A stretch of DNA of 13,229 bases from Cacconaster sp045617505 (GCA_045617505.1 JAZLIS010000008.1:1-13229); one strand, 5' to 3'. Positions 1 through 7,501 are shown, numbered from the stretch's first letter. Notes: generated by a model from the sequence alone, not told the origin. Program-made: numbers and translations.

Positions 1-1
1 C

Positions 2-562
2 AGTTTTGATGCCCACTATGATCTCGTGACCATTCACCCGTGGGCGGATGGCAACGGACGAATGGCCCGACTGCTGATGAATATGATTCAGTTCGAGTTC
101 GGACTGATTCCGTCTAAAATTCTCAAAGAAGATAAGGAGCAATATATTAAAGCTCTGATAGAAACGAGAGAAGCCGAGAACAAGGAGATATTCCGCCATT
201 TTATGCTTGATGAAATGATTCGCAATCTGAAAAAGGATATTCAGGCATATCTTGAATCGACGGGAGAAACATTGCCACCTGTTCCGGGAAAAGAAAAGAG
301 TAGGGAGAAAATTGTCAGATTATTGAGAGAAAACGGCAATATGACCACCGTCACCCTTGCGGAAGCTCTTGGTGTCAGCGCAAAGGCAATTGAAAAACAT
401 CTGTCAAAATTGAAATCAGAAGGCGTTATCTCCAGGATAGGCCCCGACAAGGGCGGCCATTGGGAGGTGCAAATGCGGAATGAAGAGTTGGCCGAGAGGG
501 TGGTGACGGAGAACTTCTTTCCTGAAGGCTCAACGTCGAGTACAATGTGCGAACCGTCATAG
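2..562 (+). CDS. Fic-family protein (AMPylase-type fold), 3' part only, with winged-helix tail
   Basis: Fic proteins usually move AMP or another nucleotide part onto a hydroxyl of a target protein. The frame is open to the left edge (first residues SFDAHYDLVTIHPWADGNGR), so the N-terminus is outside; the GTG at base 26 is not a start. The motif HPWADGNGRMAR fits the family pattern HxFx(D/E)GNGRxxR, with catalytic His kept but Trp in place of the usual Phe. It is followed by the normal RLLMN helix and a helical linker. Bases about 295-470 encode a winged-helix DNA-binding-like domain (KIVRLLRENG, TLAEALGVSAKAIEKHLSKL, GGHWEV), a common C-terminal partner of bacterial Fic domains. Such proteins normally end near that WEV; here about 30 more residues follow and look unrelated, so the true 3' end may be disturbed. 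The target and any inhibitory helix cannot be seen. Confidence 0.88.
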   Translation, partial: SFDAHYDLVTIHPWADGNGRMARLLMNMIQFEFGLIPSKILKEDKEQYIKALIETREAENKEIFRHFMLDEMIRNLKKDIQAYLESTGETLPPVPGKEKSREKIVRLLRENGNMTTVTLAEALGVSAKAIEKHLSKLKSEGVISRIGPDKGGHWEVQMRNEELAERVVTENFFPEGSTSSTMCEPS

Positions 563-745
563 CAGGAATGGTCGATGATATCCTGTCAGGGCTGGCCATC
601 ATCCTGGGCGCGCCGCTTGGGAGAAACCGCTGAAATGGTATGGCTATCCTTCCCATATCTCTTCGTCGGCGTAGAATGACTGGCCGCCGCGTCCTATGTC
701 GTTGTGGTCACCGCAGTCAGGTTGTGTAAAGTGTCTCCATGTGTC
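468..745. other. Coding-looking debris on both strands after the Fic gene
   Basis: Past the Fic winged helix, several frames read like protein but none is intact. On the + strand a frame at 529-633, one base off the Fic frame, reads NVRTVIAGMVDDILSGLAII and ends in TGA at 631-633; a one-base loss near 528 would join it to Fic. On the - strand, bases 467-585 read DGSHIVLDVEPSGKKFSVTT. These overlap, so at most one can be real at each base. I take the stretch for decayed or recombined gene ends. No family was recognised. Confidence 0.3.
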
Positions 746-787
746 GCTGCTATTTTGTAGCACAAAGTTTATAAATATGCGGCAAAT
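644..787 (-). pseudogene. Possible remnant of an unrecognised protein (C-terminal fragment)
   Basis: A 47-codon open stretch on the minus strand has no start codon and ends with TAG at 644-646. Its last 33 codons (about 646-745) have a GC-rich third-position pattern like the real genes nearby and read in part QPDCGDHNDIGRGGQSFYAD, ending EEIWEG. Upstream of it the DNA turns AT-rich and the frame is stopped by TGA. It looks like the end of a gene whose beginning has been lost, but chance coding potential in GC-rich DNA cannot be excluded. I do not recognise the family. Confidence 0.25.
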
Positions 788-870
788 TCATAGCAATTTT
801 AATAATATGCAGAGGGATTGCGACCTCATTTTGGTCAATCGCCATAATCATTGCCGTTGCTGCAGGAAAA

Positions 871-1023
871 ATGGAGAAAAACATTAAATTTGCTATGAGA
901 GAATTCACGACTGAAAATAACCGTACCGTGACCACCCTTGGGCCGCCAACTTATGCCGTTTCATCATCAAATACCAATGTAAGTTCTTCCGAAGCCATTG
1001 ACTTTGTTTGGCAAGGTCAATGA
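871..1023 (+). CDS. Possible small protein of 50 residues, function unknown
   Basis: ATG at 871 opens 50 codons to TGA at 1021-1023. It begins MEKNIKFAMREFTTENNRTV and ends AIDFVWQGQ. AGGAAAA stands just before the ATG, which is suggestive although such sites count for little in Bacteroidota. A perfect inverted repeat starts directly after the stop codon. The composition is polar with no membrane segment, signal peptide or known motif. No good promoter was found upstream. It could be a real small gene, the tail of a decayed gene, or chance. It lies in the otherwise gene-free 505-base stretch 563-1067. Confidence 0.25.
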   Translation: MEKNIKFAMREFTTENNRTVTTLGPPTYAVSSSNTNVSSSEAIDFVWQGQ

Positions 1024-1060
1024 ATTCGTACAGACGCCAATGATTCGCGTCTGTACGAAT
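1024..1060. terminator. Perfect 14-bp hairpin between converging ends, likely bidirectional terminator
   Basis: ATTCGTACAGACGC (1024-1037) is repeated as its exact reverse complement at 1047-1060, with a 9-nt loop. It lies 7 nt after the stop codon of the TlpA-like gene on the minus strand and directly after the stop of the possible small ORF on the plus strand. Neither side has a clear run of T, so it is not a textbook intrinsic terminator. It could instead act as an RNA-stabilising 3' end or a protein-binding site. Confidence 0.5.
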
Positions 1061-1067
1061 CGGTGGG

Positions 1068-2459
1068 TTAAAGCCCTGATATCGCTTTGTTGAGGATGTT
1101 TTCGATATTTCCGTTAGAGGGACGGGTGCAGTCGCCGTCGATAAACCTGCCGTCCGGACCTATCAGAAGAAATCTGGGGATAGTATTGATACCCACCTTG
1201 TCGCAGAAACCATCCTGATTTGCTCCGGCGAGTCTGAACTGCGGCCAGAAGGGCTTCTCCTTACCGACGAACTCGACCCATTTGTCCCTGTCCCTGTCAC
1301 TATCGACAGAGAGACTTATGAAGCAAATCCTGTCGTCTCCCTTGAACTTCTCAGCAATCTTCTTGAAGTAAGGGGCTTCCTTCACGCAAGGACCGCACCA
1401 GGTGGCCCAGACATCTATGTACAGGACTTTCCCGAACATTGATGACAACGAAACCTCGCTGCCGTCAAGTGTCTCCATCATTGTGTCCGGAACAGGGCTG
1501 CCCGGCTGTGAGTTCCCGGCTGCCTCTATCTGGCGGCGGCAGGTCTCCACGATTTCGGGACGGTCCGGGACAAAGCGGGTTACGGCCTCAAAAAGCGTCT
1601 CATATTTCTCGGGAGCACTGAGATCCGGTTCAAACATACAATAAGAAGTGATGTTTTCTGCAAGCATCGACTTGACGGCAGGGTTGGTAATCTTCTTTCC
1701 GTAATTCTTCAGGAATTCAGTTGCACTGGTGACGGGGTCGTCCCCGAATTCAGCCATGTGGAAATAGGCCCAGCGATTGACCAGAGGGAATGTCACCTGG
1801 TCGGGGTCGTTAGGATCGACCGCATCCATAAGTTTCTTATACTCAGGAAAATCGTACGAACTCAAACCTTCCTCATCGGCTTTCAGGTCCAACAATATGG
1901 CTTTGAGCAGGGCGTATGAAAGCTCTGCACGGTGAGTGTAGTATCTGTTCAAGTCCGCCTTGTGGTCGGCCTTGAACTTTGCATCATTCACGTCCAGCAG
2001 GGCAATGCACTCATCGTATGACTTCGCAGGGTCAGTCTTAGGCAGGTTGTATGAGCTCCAGCGGTGGTAGGTTTCATAGAAATCTTTCCAGATACGGCTC
2101 TCCTTCTCTGTCGTGCCGTCATACGAAACTTCCACGTCCTTTCCCAACTCGTTAACGACAAAGTCCATCCTGAGAGTGTCAAGCGCATTGACGCGTGCCC
2201 CGAACTCCACGCCCCCGACGGAAACGATGAGGTCTGCAAAACCGGCCACTCCGTCCATTGAGAATTCAAACTGTCCCCCGTTCACTGCCGGATAGTGATA
2301 TTCCATAGGCTGCCCTGGAAGAAAAGATACTACAATGACTTGCTCCGATTCGCCCTGAACGTTGCCCTGAAGAACGATACTGCCGGTTTTCACCTGCGTG
2401 CAGGAGGCCATCAGGATGACCGCCGAAGAGGCCAATGCTGCAATTGCCGATGCTTTCAT
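1068..2459 (-). CDS. TlpA/ResA-like thioredoxin lipoprotein
   Basis: This 463-residue protein starts with a lipoprotein signal (MKASAIAALASSAVILMASC, lipid Cys 20), so it is probably anchored in a membrane facing the periplasm. Residues about 25-110 form a beta-rich region like the N-terminal DUF4369-type domains common in Bacteroidota TlpA proteins. A long helical middle follows (about 115-315). The C-terminus is a thioredoxin domain (about 320-463) with the redox pair in WATWCGPC (Cys 355 and Cys 358) and the cis-proline in TIPRF (Pro 428). The family reduces disulfides or handles redox chemistry of exported proteins; the partner here is unknown. It is the second gene of an operon, 13 nt after the secreted EEP hydrolase, and a hairpin follows its stop. 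The thioredoxin call is firm; the physiological role is not visible. Confidence 0.93.
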   Translation of the reverse strand: MKASAIAALASSAVILMASCTQVKTGSIVLQGNVQGESEQVIVVSFLPGQPMEYHYPAVNGGQFEFSMDGVAGFADLIVSVGGVEFGARVNALDTLRMDFVVNELGKDVEVSYDGTTEKESRIWKDFYETYHRWSSYNLPKTDPAKSYDECIALLDVNDAKFKADHKADLNRYYTHRAELSYALLKAILLDLKADEEGLSSYDFPEYKKLMDAVDPNDPDQVTFPLVNRWAYFHMAEFGDDPVTSATEFLKNYGKKITNPAVKSMLAENITSYCMFEPDLSAPEKYETLFEAVTRFVPDRPEIVETCRRQIEAAGNSQPGSPVPDTMMETLDGSEVSLSSMFGKVLYIDVWATWCGPCVKEAPYFKKIAEKFKGDDRICFISLSVDSDRDRDKWVEFVGKEKPFWPQFRLAGANQDGFCDKVGINTIPRFLLIGPDGRFIDGDCTRPSNGNIENILNKAISGL

Positions 2460-2472
2460 AACTTAGGATGAA

Positions 2473-3366
2473 CTATAATCTGACTTTTGCCATTACAGGG
2501 CAGTGGTCGGAAACGAATCTGCCATCCGGGCTCTTCTCAGGCATTATCTCATAGTAGGAGCAGGAGCCTTCACTGATGAAGATATAGTCGATGATGGCCG
2601 GACGCAAGTCCTCGGGAATGTACTTCGCCATACTGTCAAGGCCCTTGAATCCGTGAAAGCTTGCAACTCCTGTCTTCGTTTCCTTTGCAATTTCAAAGGC
2701 ATGGAAGAGTCCGGAATTCCTGACGTGTTGAATATCAGCGGATTCCTTTCCGGAATTGAAGTCGCCCGTAATCACCATAGGACAGTCACCGCCTATCTCC
2801 CTTGCTTTCCGGCAAAGGAGGTTCACTCCCTCGCGGCGCGCCACACCCCCGACGTGGTCGAGATGTGTATTGATGAAGAAGAATCGTTTCCCCGTAGCCT
2901 TCTCCTCAAGGAATGCCCAAGTTGCTATCCGGATGCAGGCAGCATCCCAACCGATACTGGGGACATCGGGGGTTTCGCTGAGCCAGAAATTGCCGCTTTC
3001 AATTGCCTTGAAACGGCTCTTGCGGAAGAAGATAGCTGAGTACTCCCCATCTTCCTTCCCATCCTCACGAGCCACGCCGACAGTCTCATAGTCCTTGAGT
3101 TCCTGCTTCATATACTGGCGCTGATGATGGAGACACTCCTGCGTGCCGATGATGTCGGGATCGGTTGAAAGTATTTCGGCAACAAGCGCCTCCTTTCTGT
3201 TGTCCCATCTGTTGACTCCATCGTCCGGTTCGTCATAACGGACATTGGATGTCACCACTGTAAGGTCGAGACCAAGTTTCTCTTCGCCCGGCTTCTGGGC
3301 TGACGTCATAAACTGTCCTGCAAACAGAACGGCGATGGCGGCGATAAAGTACTTCTTCATATTCAT
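2473..3366 (-). CDS. Secreted endonuclease/exonuclease/phosphatase-fold hydrolase
   Basis: This 297-residue protein has an export signal (KKYFIAAIAVLFAGQFMTSA, probable cut before Gln 24) and no lipobox, so it is likely periplasmic or secreted. All the hallmarks of the EEP metal-dependent phosphoesterase fold are present: SNVRYD (Asn 41), GTQE (Glu 77), NTHLDH (His 168), TGDFN (Asp 202, Asn 204), IDYIF (Asp 260) and SDH (His 288). The family cleaves phosphoester bonds in nucleic acids, inositol phosphates or lipids; the substrate cannot be told here. The length fits the single-domain secreted members common in gut Bacteroidota. The start is ATG at 3366, or the second ATG two codons on (MKKYF). 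It opens the operon with the TlpA-like gene and has a good promoter 20-50 nt upstream. Confidence 0.93.
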   Translation of the reverse strand: MNMKKYFIAAIAVLFAGQFMTSAQKPGEEKLGLDLTVVTSNVRYDEPDDGVNRWDNRKEALVAEILSTDPDIIGTQECLHHQRQYMKQELKDYETVGVAREDGKEDGEYSAIFFRKSRFKAIESGNFWLSETPDVPSIGWDAACIRIATWAFLEEKATGKRFFFINTHLDHVGGVARREGVNLLCRKAREIGGDCPMVITGDFNSGKESADIQHVRNSGLFHAFEIAKETKTGVASFHGFKGLDSMAKYIPEDLRPAIIDYIFISEGSCSYYEIMPEKSPDGRFVSDHCPVMAKVRL

Positions 3367-3385
3367 TTTTCGTAAATATTTTCAT

Positions 3386-3417
3386 CAAAATTAGTCAATT
3401 ATTACAATTATGTCAAA
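3386..3417 (-). promoter_or_regulatory. Bacteroides-type promoter for the EEP-TlpA operon
   Basis: Read on the minus strand: TTTG (complement of 3414-3417), 20 nt, then TAATTTTG (complement of 3386-3393), an exact match to the Bacteroidota -7 box TAnnTTTG with the usual spacing to the -33 element. Transcription would start near 3379, giving a short leader of about 12-20 nt before ATG 3366. Confidence 0.65.
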
Positions 3418-3476
3418 CATCCGGTCTGCCTTTACGGAATTGTGCACCAGTGCGGCAATCAACATACGACATAATC

Positions 3477-3507
3477 TTGCAAGATTCAAGGCTTTGTCCT
3501 ATCTTTG
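3477..3507 (+). promoter_or_regulatory. Bacteroides-type promoter for the phosphate transporter gene
   Basis: TTG (3477-3479), 20 nt, then TATCTTTG (3500-3507), an exact match to TAnnTTTG at the standard distance. Transcription would begin near 3514, leaving a leader of about 38 nt to the ATG at 3552. It is divergent from the promoter at 3386-3417, with about 60 nt between the two -33 elements. No obvious operator or Pho-box-like repeat was seen between them. Confidence 0.65.
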
Positions 3508-3551
3508 CCCCGAAACCAAGACGTAATTTTATTTATTGATTGCAGTATTTT

Positions 3552-5234
3552 ATGGGAACGACTGCTATTGTCTCTGCAATCCTGACCCTTCTGGCCGGAA
3601 TCGGCATATTCCTCGTAGCGTGCCAGATGATGAGCTCCAATCTGGAATCGGCGAGCTCAGCAAAATTGAAAAGCCTTTTTGCCAAGGCATCCAAAAGCAA
3701 GCTCCTCGGAGTAGGCATCGGAACGGTCGGGACTGCTGCCATCCAGAGCTCCGGAGCGACAACCGTGATGACGATAGGTTTCGTCAATGCGGGCATCATC
3801 TCACTCACTCAGGCGGCCACAATCATCTACGGTGCAAACATCGGAACAACGGTCACGGCTCAGATTGTAGCTCTCGGTATGTTCGGGAGGGACGCTCTCT
3901 CCACAACCGTCATCTTCTCGGCTTTCGCCGGAATCGGAGCTGCTCTTATGACCTTCGCCAAGAAGAGCACCACAAAGACTTTCGGGGGCATACTCACAGG
4001 ATTCGGTATGCTGTTCGTCGGTCTTTCTCTTATGAGCGGTTCGATGGAGGACTTCGCGGCTCTCGAAGGGGTGAAGACTTTCCTTGCAAAAATCAGCAAT
4101 CCGTTGCTGCTTGTCCTTATTGGGACGCTCCTTACAGCTATTATACAGAGTTCTTCGGTTATGACCTCCATCGCTCTGGCAATGTGCGTCACAGGTCTTA
4201 TCTCCCTTGACCAGGGCATCTTTCTCACGATGGGTTCCAACATCGGTTCCTGCGTGGTTGCCATCATCGCCGGCGTGACAAGCGGGACCAATGCCCGCAG
4301 GACAGCTCTGATTCACCTGCTGTTCAACTGCTCCGGCGTGATTGTCTTCCTGACAATCGGTTGGTTGCTGATTGCCTTGAGCGGAAACGCCTACGGCTTC
4401 GGAGCTATGTTCGAGCGGATGTTCCCAGGTGCCCCGCAGACTCAGCTTGCAATGTTCCACACCTTCTTCAACGTACTCACGGTTCTGCTGATGCTGCCGC
4501 TCACCGAGGCTCTTGTAGGTTTTGTCAGGAGGATAGTCAAAGAGAAGGCGACACAGGAAGAGACGTTGCATCTCCATTTCGTCGATGACAATATGCTCAA
4601 GACTCCGCCTATCGCAGTGGAGCAGACCAAGCGTGAGATTTTCAGGATGGCGGAGCTCTCCGTGGAAAACTTCGACCGCTCCATTTCAATCATCACGACG
4701 ATGGATTTCTCCGAACGGGAGACTTTCAACCGCACGGAGTCCGAAATCAACTTCATCAACAGGACTCTTGTGGATTTCGTGGTAAAGCTGTCGGACCGCA
4801 GAGGACTGAGTTCTCACGACAAGCTCTATCTCTCCACCGTCTATAGGACTGTCAGGGATATCGAGCGAATCGGTGACTACGCGGAAAATATTACGGAATA
4901 CGCAGACGCCTTGAACGAGGCGGGTGACTCCTTCTCCGACGAGGCCCTCTATGAGGTCAGCCAGCTGAAGATTCTTGTCCACTCCCTGTATGACAAGGCT
5001 ATGGCCGCCTACGGCTCTGAAAGTCTTGAACAGCTGGAAGAAGCCAATGCCATTGAGGAGCAGATTGACGATTTCACCAAGGGTATGGAAGAGAGCCATA
5101 TCGAAAGAATGGGCAGAGGTATCTGCAACGCCATCACCGGCTCTCTCTATATGGAACTCTCCTCCGACACGGAGCGTATCGCCGACCACCTCATAAACGT
5201 GGCCAAGACAATCCGAAGTCTCCGGGAAGCTTAA
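3552..5234 (+). CDS. Na+/phosphate cotransporter-like protein with PhoU-like C-terminal domain
   Basis: This 560-residue inner-membrane protein belongs to the Na/Pi cotransporter II-like group. The N-terminal two thirds (about 1-330) is hydrophobic and built as two repeats, each with the family's signature: GTAAIQSSGATTVMTIG (QSS at about 65) with GANIGTTVTA, then TAIIQSSSVMTSIALA (QSS at about 199) with GSNIGSCVVAI. Residues about 355-560 form a helical PhoU-like domain with the metal-binding type motifs ERIGDYAEN (438-446) and DTERIADHLIN (539-549). Such proteins import phosphate with sodium or take part in phosphate control; transport was not proven for every bacterial member. I chose ATG 3552 over the in-frame TTG at 3540, which adds only four residues. 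A promoter precedes it. The stop overlaps that of the converging amidohydrolase gene. Confidence 0.94.
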   Translation: MGTTAIVSAILTLLAGIGIFLVACQMMSSNLESASSAKLKSLFAKASKSKLLGVGIGTVGTAAIQSSGATTVMTIGFVNAGIISLTQAATIIYGANIGTTVTAQIVALGMFGRDALSTTVIFSAFAGIGAALMTFAKKSTTKTFGGILTGFGMLFVGLSLMSGSMEDFAALEGVKTFLAKISNPLLLVLIGTLLTAIIQSSSVMTSIALAMCVTGLISLDQGIFLTMGSNIGSCVVAIIAGVTSGTNARRTALIHLLFNCSGVIVFLTIGWLLIALSGNAYGFGAMFERMFPGAPQTQLAMFHTFFNVLTVLLMLPLTEALVGFVRRIVKEKATQEETLHLHFVDDNMLKTPPIAVEQTKREIFRMAELSVENFDRSISIITTMDFSERETFNRTESEINFINRTLVDFVVKLSDRRGLSSHDKLYLSTVYRTVRDIERIGDYAENITEYADALNEAGDSFSDEALYEVSQLKILVHSLYDKAMAAYGSESLEQLEEANAIEEQIDDFTKGMEESHIERMGRGICNAITGSLYMELSSDTERIADHLINVAKTIRSLREA

Positions 5235-7387
5235 ATTTTGGGATAGACCTGCTTGCCCTCAAAGTACGTGGCGGTTGTCTTTGCGGTATGAATCTGCATC
5301 ACAGGGCAGGTGAGGACGTCCTTGTCAACGAGGATGAAGTCCGCATATTTGCCGGTGGTGATACTGCCACGCTCATTTTCGATAAACATCTGCCTTGCAA
5401 CATTGATCGTCAGTGCAGTAAGCGCCTGCTCGCGGTTCAGGAGTTCCTCAACCCACCAGTAATACTCCTGAGTGGCATCCAACAAACCTGTAACTGCAAT
5501 TTCCATAATGCCGAACGGGTCGTCCGGACTGCCGGACAAGGCAGGGAAATCGGTGTGGGAAGAGACATTGATGCCGAAATTGAAGAATGACTGCATAGGA
5601 TATGACTCGAATTCCATTCCGACAGGTACCATACCTTCCAGCCACATATAATATGGGGCCAGATAGTGGAGATGGTGCCAGTGCATACCGCTTACGGCAT
5701 AGATGTTATGCTCTGCCATACGCTGCCAGTCGGCGGGCATCACGTTGCGGACGTGAACGACTGTATTGCGCATCTCGTCCTTCCCACCGTTGACAAAGGC
5801 ATTCACGCAGAGATTGACGGCTTTGTTGCCCATCGTATGTATATGCAGTGTCTGGCCTTTCGCATTTGCCTTGCTTGTGATTCCCGTCACCTCACTCTCT
5901 TCCCAGTTGACCAGACCCTGATGCTCAGGTTGGCTCTCAGTCGCAGGATACAGCGGTTCGACATATCCGGTACCGCCTTCAACGGTTCCGTCTATGAACA
6001 ACTTGATCCACCGGGGCAGGACGTGTTTGGAAGCATATTTGCTGCCGACTTCGACCGCCTTGTCTATGGCAACGGACAAAGTATCGGACGCCCAACTCTC
6101 AATCTCGTGGCTCAAACCAGCAATGAAGTGAAGCCTGCCGAGGGTATCCAGCTGCTGGGCAGCCTTGTAGAAATTGTCGTTGAAGAAATAATTGCTCCAC
6201 CCGTCCATATACATCGTGTAGCCCCTGCTCAACAGATGTTCCTGAATCTGACTGATGTTCAGGGTCGCCACGTCAACGGTGTAAAGATTGTCATTATCCA
6301 GAGTGGAACGTACGTATGTACCGGCCTGCTCCTTGACAAAACCGTTGGGAATACCGGCTGAATCGACCATAATCTCGCCGCCCCTGATATCAGTACCCTT
6401 CTTGAGAGCCTTTCCGTCTGCACTGAGGATTCCGGCCTTCACAAGGCAGATGGTATTGGCAAGGCCCTTGTGTCCCTCCTCATCCGCAAAGTATATCGGG
6501 ATATCGTTGCAGATTGAATCAAGTTGCTGGCGAGTAGGCATCTGGTCCTTGAAGACAAGATAATTCCATCCGAAACCGAAAATCGCTGAACTTCCGTTCT
6601 CCCTGGCCTTTGCCGTTGCTGCAGGAACAATTTCCTTCAGGAAATCATCCACAGTGGCCTTATTGCTGACCATCGTACCCACAGTCTTGAAGCCATAGCC
6701 TGTCATATAGTGAGCATGACCGTCGCCACAGGAGGGCATCACAAGCCCCTTGTCCGAATAATCCAGAACATGGGTTTTACCCTCTTCCACAAATGCGGCT
6801 GCACCTTCCCTGCCGCCGACATATACATACTTGCCATCTTTCACTGCAAATGCCTCGACAATCTCACAGTTGTCGGAAGTGAAAATTTTGCCATAGACCA
6901 CAAGGTCTGCGCTTGTCTTTTCAGGAGAAACGGTTGTCGATGTGACGTGGCTGTTGCCGGAGTTGTCAACCAAAGCCACGGTCAGAACCGCATCGGTAAG
7001 GAATCCGGCAGGTGCCTGAAGAATGACAACCGCGGGATTTGCAGCAACAGCCCCGTCCTGACCGAACTGAGGATTGAGAACTTTGATTTTCCATGCCGAT
7101 TCTGACGAGCCTTTTGTCGCTACTGCCGTCTCAGTGCCGAAATTGCTCGCAATTTCCGCCTTGATTGCGGCATAGGAATCCTTTGTGACCGAAGATGCAA
7201 GAATCAGCTTCACCGTATCTCCGGCCGCCACAATCTGCTTCTCGTAAGTTTCGAAACGGATTAACGAATCCACTGAAGCCACCTGCTCCTGAAGATTGCT
7301 GATATCCTGCCTGATCTGTGTATCATCATACTTTTGGCAAGATACTGCACACAGCAGAACCGCCAGTGAAAAGAAAAAACGTCTCAT
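5231..7387 (-). CDS. Amidohydrolase-3 (YtcJ-like) lipoprotein with N-terminal coiled-coil extension
   Basis: This 718-residue protein opens with a signal peptide ending AVSC (lipid Cys 17), followed by a short coiled coil (about 20-45: DDTQIRQDISNLQEQVASVD) and a beta-rich part to about 158, a layout like the DUF4988-type starts of Bacteroidota surface lipoproteins. Residues about 160-718 are an amidohydrolase family 3 enzyme: metal ligands in GDGHAH (His 224, His 226), Lys 462 in RWIKLFIDGTVEGGTGY, LHIHTMGN (His 515, His 517), His 545 in VVHVRNV and Asp 613 in SSHTDFP, then the closing strand KYADFILVDKDVL. Members hydrolyse amide bonds such as N-substituted formamides; the substrate is unknown. 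Most relatives lack such a lipoprotein front. It probably has its own promoter and is not part of the sugar operon upstream. Confidence 0.9.
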   Translation of the reverse strand: MRRFFFSLAVLLCAVSCQKYDDTQIRQDISNLQEQVASVDSLIRFETYEKQIVAAGDTVKLILASSVTKDSYAAIKAEIASNFGTETAVATKGSSESAWKIKVLNPQFGQDGAVAANPAVVILQAPAGFLTDAVLTVALVDNSGNSHVTSTTVSPEKTSADLVVYGKIFTSDNCEIVEAFAVKDGKYVYVGGREGAAAFVEEGKTHVLDYSDKGLVMPSCGDGHAHYMTGYGFKTVGTMVSNKATVDDFLKEIVPAATAKARENGSSAIFGFGWNYLVFKDQMPTRQQLDSICNDIPIYFADEEGHKGLANTICLVKAGILSADGKALKKGTDIRGGEIMVDSAGIPNGFVKEQAGTYVRSTLDNDNLYTVDVATLNISQIQEHLLSRGYTMYMDGWSNYFFNDNFYKAAQQLDTLGRLHFIAGLSHEIESWASDTLSVAIDKAVEVGSKYASKHVLPRWIKLFIDGTVEGGTGYVEPLYPATESQPEHQGLVNWEESEVTGITSKANAKGQTLHIHTMGNKAVNLCVNAFVNGGKDEMRNTVVHVRNVMPADWQRMAEHNIYAVSGMHWHHLHYLAPYYMWLEGMVPVGMEFESYPMQSFFNFGINVSSHTDFPALSGSPDDPFGIMEIAVTGLLDATQEYYWWVEELLNREQALTALTINVARQMFIENERGSITTGKYADFILVDKDVLTCPVMQIHTAKTTATYFEGKQVYPKI

Positions 7388-7429
7388 AATAGTATTCTGT
7401 CTATTTTAAGTTATTACTGAAATTTGTCT

Positions 7430-7459
7430 CGAAGTTACGGAATATTTCCAGAATTCCAA
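7430..7459 (-). promoter_or_regulatory. Probable promoter of the amidohydrolase gene
   Basis: On the minus strand TTG (complement of 7457-7459) is followed after 19 nt by TAACTTCG (complement of 7430-7437), one mismatch from TAnnTTTG. The leader to ATG 7387 would be about 35 nt. It sits in the 114-nt gap between the radical SAM gene and the amidohydrolase gene, where no terminator hairpin is evident, so readthrough from the sugar operon remains possible. Confidence 0.4.
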
Positions 7460-7501
7460 TTATCACAGCCTCCTCCTCAGTATCTATCTATGAATCAGTT
7501 A

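Noticed and set aside
851..868. An 18-base exact match with 6610-6627 (TTGCCGTTGCTGCAGGAA).
   Set aside because: One copy encodes an Ala-rich bit of the amidohydrolase; the flanks do not match, there are no target-site or inverted repeats, and no mobile element is nearby. Probably chance from GC-rich Ala/Ala codons.
750..935. A 61-codon minus-strand frame with a hydrophobic N-terminus.
   Set aside because: The DNA is AT-rich, the frame overlaps other weak frames, and there is no promoter match. The hydrophobic stretch is not followed by a convincing domain.
3540..3551. TTG as the start of the phosphate transporter.
   Set aside because: ATG follows only four codons later at 3552, and the four extra residues add nothing to the first membrane helix.
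3801..4577. A 258-codon minus-strand frame inside the phosphate transporter gene.
   Set aside because: Its translation is rich in His, Glu, Cys and Ser with no domain, and the plus strand encodes clear QSS repeats.
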